A stretch of DNA of 8,820 bases from Chloroflexota bacterium (GTDB lineage: Bacteria; Chloroflexota; Limnocylindria; QHBO01), in contig JAHWJN010000046.1 of NCBI GenBank assembly GCA_019348395.1, forward strand, positions 1 through 8,820, in the 5' to 3' direction. Made by a program: the position numbers and the translations under genes. The notes under the pieces were generated by a model. The model made no database searches. It was not told the origin of the DNA and was given only the letters and a program-made list of their open reading frames with translations. Shown piece after piece: positions 6,710 through 8,820 of the stretch (its first letter is position 1; each line of letters starts with the position of its first letter).

Positions 6710-8495
6710 GGTAACGCAGCGGCTCACCGGCGCCCAGATCGTGGTCGAGTATCTCCTCCGACAGGGCATGCGATATGCCGCCGGCATTCCCGGCCACGGC
6801 TGCTGGACGCTGACCGATGCCCTGCTCGACCGATCGGACGAGATCCGCACCGTCCAGGTCATGCACGAGCAGTCCGCCGTGCACCTGGCCGACGGCTTCT
6901 ACCGCGCCTCGGGCGAGCCGATGCTGGCGTTCACCTCGATCGGTCCCGGGGCCACGAACACGGTCATCGGCATGGCGACCGCGTACGTGGACTCGACCGC
7001 GGTGGCCCTGTTCACCGGCTCCGCGCACACCACCATGCGCGGCCACGGCCTGCTTCAGGAGCTCGAGCGGCGGCACGTCGCCGACAACCCGCGCCTGTTC
7101 GAGCCGGTGGTCAAGGAGTGGTGGCAGCCGTCCCGGGTCGACGAGCTGCCGTTCGTGCTGCACCGCGCCTGGAATGCGATGCGCACCGGGCGTCCCGGCC
7201 CCGTGCTGCTCGACGTGCCGATGGACGTCCAGGCCGAGGCCGCGGAGGTGACGATCCCTGAGCCGGTCGAGCGCGAGGCCCGCGGCCGGCCCCGGCCCGA
7301 TGCCGCCGCGGTGGAGCGGGCGGCTCTCCTGCTGGCCGGCGCAAAGCGACCGGTGATCGTGGCCGGTGGCGGCGTCATCTCCTCCGACGCGACCGCCGAG
7401 CTGCGGGCGCTGGCCGAGCGGCTCAGCGCCCCGGTGGTGACGACCTGGAACGGCAAGGGCGCCATCGACGAGACGCATCCGCTGGCCGGACAGACCATCG
7501 GGGATACCGGGTCGACCATCGGCAATGCGCTCGCCGGGAGAGCGGACGTGGTGCTGGCCGCGGGCTGCCGCTTCACCGACTGGTCGGCGAGCTCGTGGCG
7601 AGAGGGAGTCACCTTCGCCATCCCGCCGTCGAAGCTGATCCACCTCGACATCGACGCGCGGGAAATCGGCAAGAACTACCCGGTCGAAGTGCCGCTGCTG
7701 GGCGACGTCCGCGCCGGGCTGGCCGACCTGCTGGACGCGCTCGGAGCCGGCGAGCCGGGCACCGCCTACGGCGACGAGATCGACCGGCTCCGCGCCGAGT
7801 GGGAGGCGCAGGTCGAGGTGAAGTCGGGGTCCGACGCATCGCCGATGACGATGGCCCGCGCCGTCCGCGAGATCCAGGCGGCGACCCGCGACGATGCCAT
7901 CGTGGTGACCGGCGCCGGCCTGCCCCAGGGCATGGTCAAGCAGCGCTGGGTGACGCGGGAGCCGCGCACCCACATCACCTCCGGCGGCTTCAGCACCATG
8001 GGCTTCACCCTGCCGGCGGCCATCGGCGCCCAGCTGGCCAGGCCGGACGCCCAGGTGCTGGCCGTGTGCGGAGACGGCGACTTCCTGCAGACGATGCAGG
8101 AGCTCGCCGCCGCCGCGATGCTCGAAGTGCCGGTCTGCACCGTCGTCCTCGACAACTCGGGCTGGATCAGCATCAAGGGCGGGCAGGAGACGCACTTCGG
8201 CCGGACCGCGGTCACCGACTTCATGCGCGACGGGCGTCCCTACTCGCCGGACTTCGCGGCCATCGGTCGGGCCTTCGGGATCCACGCCGAGTTCGCCGAT
8301 CAGCCGGAGGACGTCAGGCCGGCGGTCGAGCGGGCCCTCGCCTCGGGTGGCCCGTCGCTGATCCACGTCCGGGTCGAGCGTGACCTGGCCCTGGCCGGGC
8401 CGGACAAGACGGGATGGTGGGACGTGCCGGTGCCCGAGGGGCGCCCGGCGTACGACGACCAGCTTCGAGGGCGGGCGGAGCAACAGCACCGATGA
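6708..8495 (+). CDS. iolD: IolD-like ThDP-dependent 3D-trihydroxycyclohexane-1,2-dione hydrolase
   Basis: A 595-residue thiamine-diphosphate enzyme with the acetolactate-synthase layout. The N-terminal PYR domain has RLTGAQIVVEYL, GIPGHG (26-31) and the cofactor-activating Glu54 in VMHEQSAVHLADGF. The central domain spans about 190-330. The C-terminal PP domain has the Mg/ThDP motif beginning at Gly455-Asp456-Gly457 and ending at Asn483. IolD is favoured over acetolactate synthase by the context (iolE directly downstream, iolB nearby), by GWISIKGGQETHFG after the ThDP motif, and by the C-terminal WWDVPV (570-575), which is also found at the end of IolD proteins. IolD opens the inositol-derived ring to 5-deoxy-glucuronate, the IolB substrate. 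The protein is somewhat shorter than typical IolD (about 640), and the usual GHGN element reads GHGC. The ATG at 6708 directly precedes the family N-terminus and has no Shine-Dalgarno. The stop overlaps the next start as ATGA. Confidence 0.82.
   Translation: MVTQRLTGAQIVVEYLLRQGMRYAAGIPGHGCWTLTDALLDRSDEIRTVQVMHEQSAVHLADGFYRASGEPMLAFTSIGPGATNTVIGMATAYVDSTAVALFTGSAHTTMRGHGLLQELERRHVADNPRLFEPVVKEWWQPSRVDELPFVLHRAWNAMRTGRPGPVLLDVPMDVQAEAAEVTIPEPVEREARGRPRPDAAAVERAALLLAGAKRPVIVAGGGVISSDATAELRALAERLSAPVVTTWNGKGAIDETHPLAGQTIGDTGSTIGNALAGRADVVLAAGCRFTDWSASSWREGVTFAIPPSKLIHLDIDAREIGKNYPVEVPLLGDVRAGLADLLDALGAGEPGTAYGDEIDRLRAEWEAQVEVKSGSDASPMTMARAVREIQAATRDDAIVVTGAGLPQGMVKQRWVTREPRTHITSGGFSTMGFTLPAAIGAQLARPDAQVLAVCGDGDFLQTMQELAAAAMLEVPVCTVVLDNSGWISIKGGQETHFGRTAVTDFMRDGRPYSPDFAAIGRAFGIHAEFADQPEDVRPAVERALASGGPSLIHVRVERDLALAGPDKTGWWDVPVPEGRPAYDDQLRGRAEQQHR
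8477..8480 (+). promoter_or_regulatory. Probable Shine-Dalgarno for iolE
   Basis: GGAG lies 11 nt before the ATG at 8492, inside the end of the iolD-like gene. The spacing is slightly long, so the ATGA overlap and coupling may matter more. Confidence 0.35.
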
Positions 8496-8820
8496 GCCTG
8501 CGCGACGCGCCGATCGGCTGCGTTCCGATCGTCTGGAACAACGCCGACCTGCCGGACCTGGCCCCGGAGGTCGGGTTCGACGAGATCCTCGACGCGTTCG
8601 CGCGGCTGGGCTTCGACGGCACCCAGTGGGGACGCGGCTTCCCCGAGGGCGCCGACCTGGCGACCGAGCTGGGGCGCCGCGGGCTGCGCTTTGCCGAGCT
8701 GTACTCGGCGCTGCCGGCCGGGCCGGACGGGCTCGGACCCGACGCGGACGCCATCGCCCGCCGCGACCTCACCCGCCTGGTGGACGCCGGCGGTGAGGTG
8801 CTCGTGGTCGCCGTCCATGG
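8492..8820 (+). CDS. iolE: IolE-like TIM-barrel protein (2-keto-myo-inositol dehydratase), 3' end missing
   Basis: The first 109 codons of a xylose-isomerase-like TIM-barrel protein are present before the window ends; IolE proteins are usually about 300 residues. The N-terminus IGCVPIVWNNADLPDL (8-23) matches the IolE opening, in which a short strand is followed by W-x-N-D/A-D. It continues with EILDAFARLGFDGTQWGRGFP, seen as EILDAFARLG (31-40) and GTQWGRGFP (43-51), then GLRFAELYSALP. IolE removes water from 2-keto-myo-inositol (scyllo-inosose) to give the trihydroxy-dione used by IolD, so it belongs one step before the upstream gene. Metal ligands and the catalytic C-terminal half lie outside the window. 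Other members of this barrel family (IolI- or hydroxypyruvate isomerase-like) are less likely because of the N-terminal signature. The ATG overlaps the iolD stop as ATGA. Confidence 0.82.
   Translation, partial: MSLRDAPIGCVPIVWNNADLPDLAPEVGFDEILDAFARLGFDGTQWGRGFPEGADLATELGRRGLRFAELYSALPAGPDGLGPDADAIARRDLTRLVDAGGEVLVVAVH

Noticed and set aside
6703..6732. A full -35/-10 promoter for the leftward genes
   Set aside because: TGTAAT is present as a -10, but no hexamer 15-18 bp upstream on the minus strand resembles TTGACA. Only the plus-strand promoter was listed.
5607..8489. Two open frames of more than 950 codons running through the same DNA on opposite strands
   Set aside because: Only the halves at 5607-6692 (minus) and 6708-8495 (plus) match known families. 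The rest is Arg/Gly/His-rich antisense translation caused by high GC and few stop codons.
1..8820. CRISPR array, tRNA or rRNA genes, insertion sequences, rho-independent terminators
   Set aside because: No spaced direct repeats, RNA gene signatures, transposase motifs or hairpin-plus-T-run structures were seen. Coding sequence fills practically the whole window.

Overview
The window is very GC-rich (roughly 70% by eye), almost gap-free bacterial DNA. Start and stop codons of neighbours overlap as ATGA, and GTG starts occur. A high-GC actinobacterium or Chloroflexota lineage fits, but no rRNA or other marker is present, so this placement is tentative. The first 11 bases match the 3' end of the Illumina adapter. 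The left edge is therefore probably a true contig end from a sequencing assembly, with a few adapter bases left on.

Two divergent gene blocks face away from a 15-bp gap near 6693-6707. Leftward (minus strand), five tightly packed genes look like one transcription unit: a transaldolase-family protein (5607-6692), an IolB-type 5-deoxy-glucuronate isomerase with an unusual C-terminal extension (4420-5610), a small two-helix membrane protein (4016-4423), an MFS transporter fused in frame to a HAD phosphatase (1973-4006), and an NHEJ-type DNA ligase D with PE-ligase-polymerase order that runs off the left edge (to 1967). Rightward (plus strand) are an IolD-like ThDP enzyme (6708-8495) and the start of an IolE-like TIM-barrel dehydratase (8492 to the right edge).

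Together iolE, iolD and iolB give three consecutive steps of myo-inositol breakdown. IolE dehydrates 2-keto-myo-inositol, IolD opens the ring to 5-deoxy-glucuronate, and IolB isomerises this to 2-deoxy-5-keto-gluconate. The inositol dehydrogenase (IolG), kinase (IolC), aldolase (IolJ) and a regulator are not in the window and may lie beyond iolE. The transaldolase-family protein is a candidate carbon-carbon bond enzyme for the same pathway, but its substrate is unknown.

The most interesting structure is the divergent control region. A perfect 16-bp palindrome of LacI-operator type fills the gap between the two start codons, touches the iolD start codon, and contains a -10-like hexamer on each strand. 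Two in-frame protein fusions (IolB plus a glycosidase-like tail and membrane helix; MFS plus HAD) are also unusual. Both need checking against assembly or stop-codon error.
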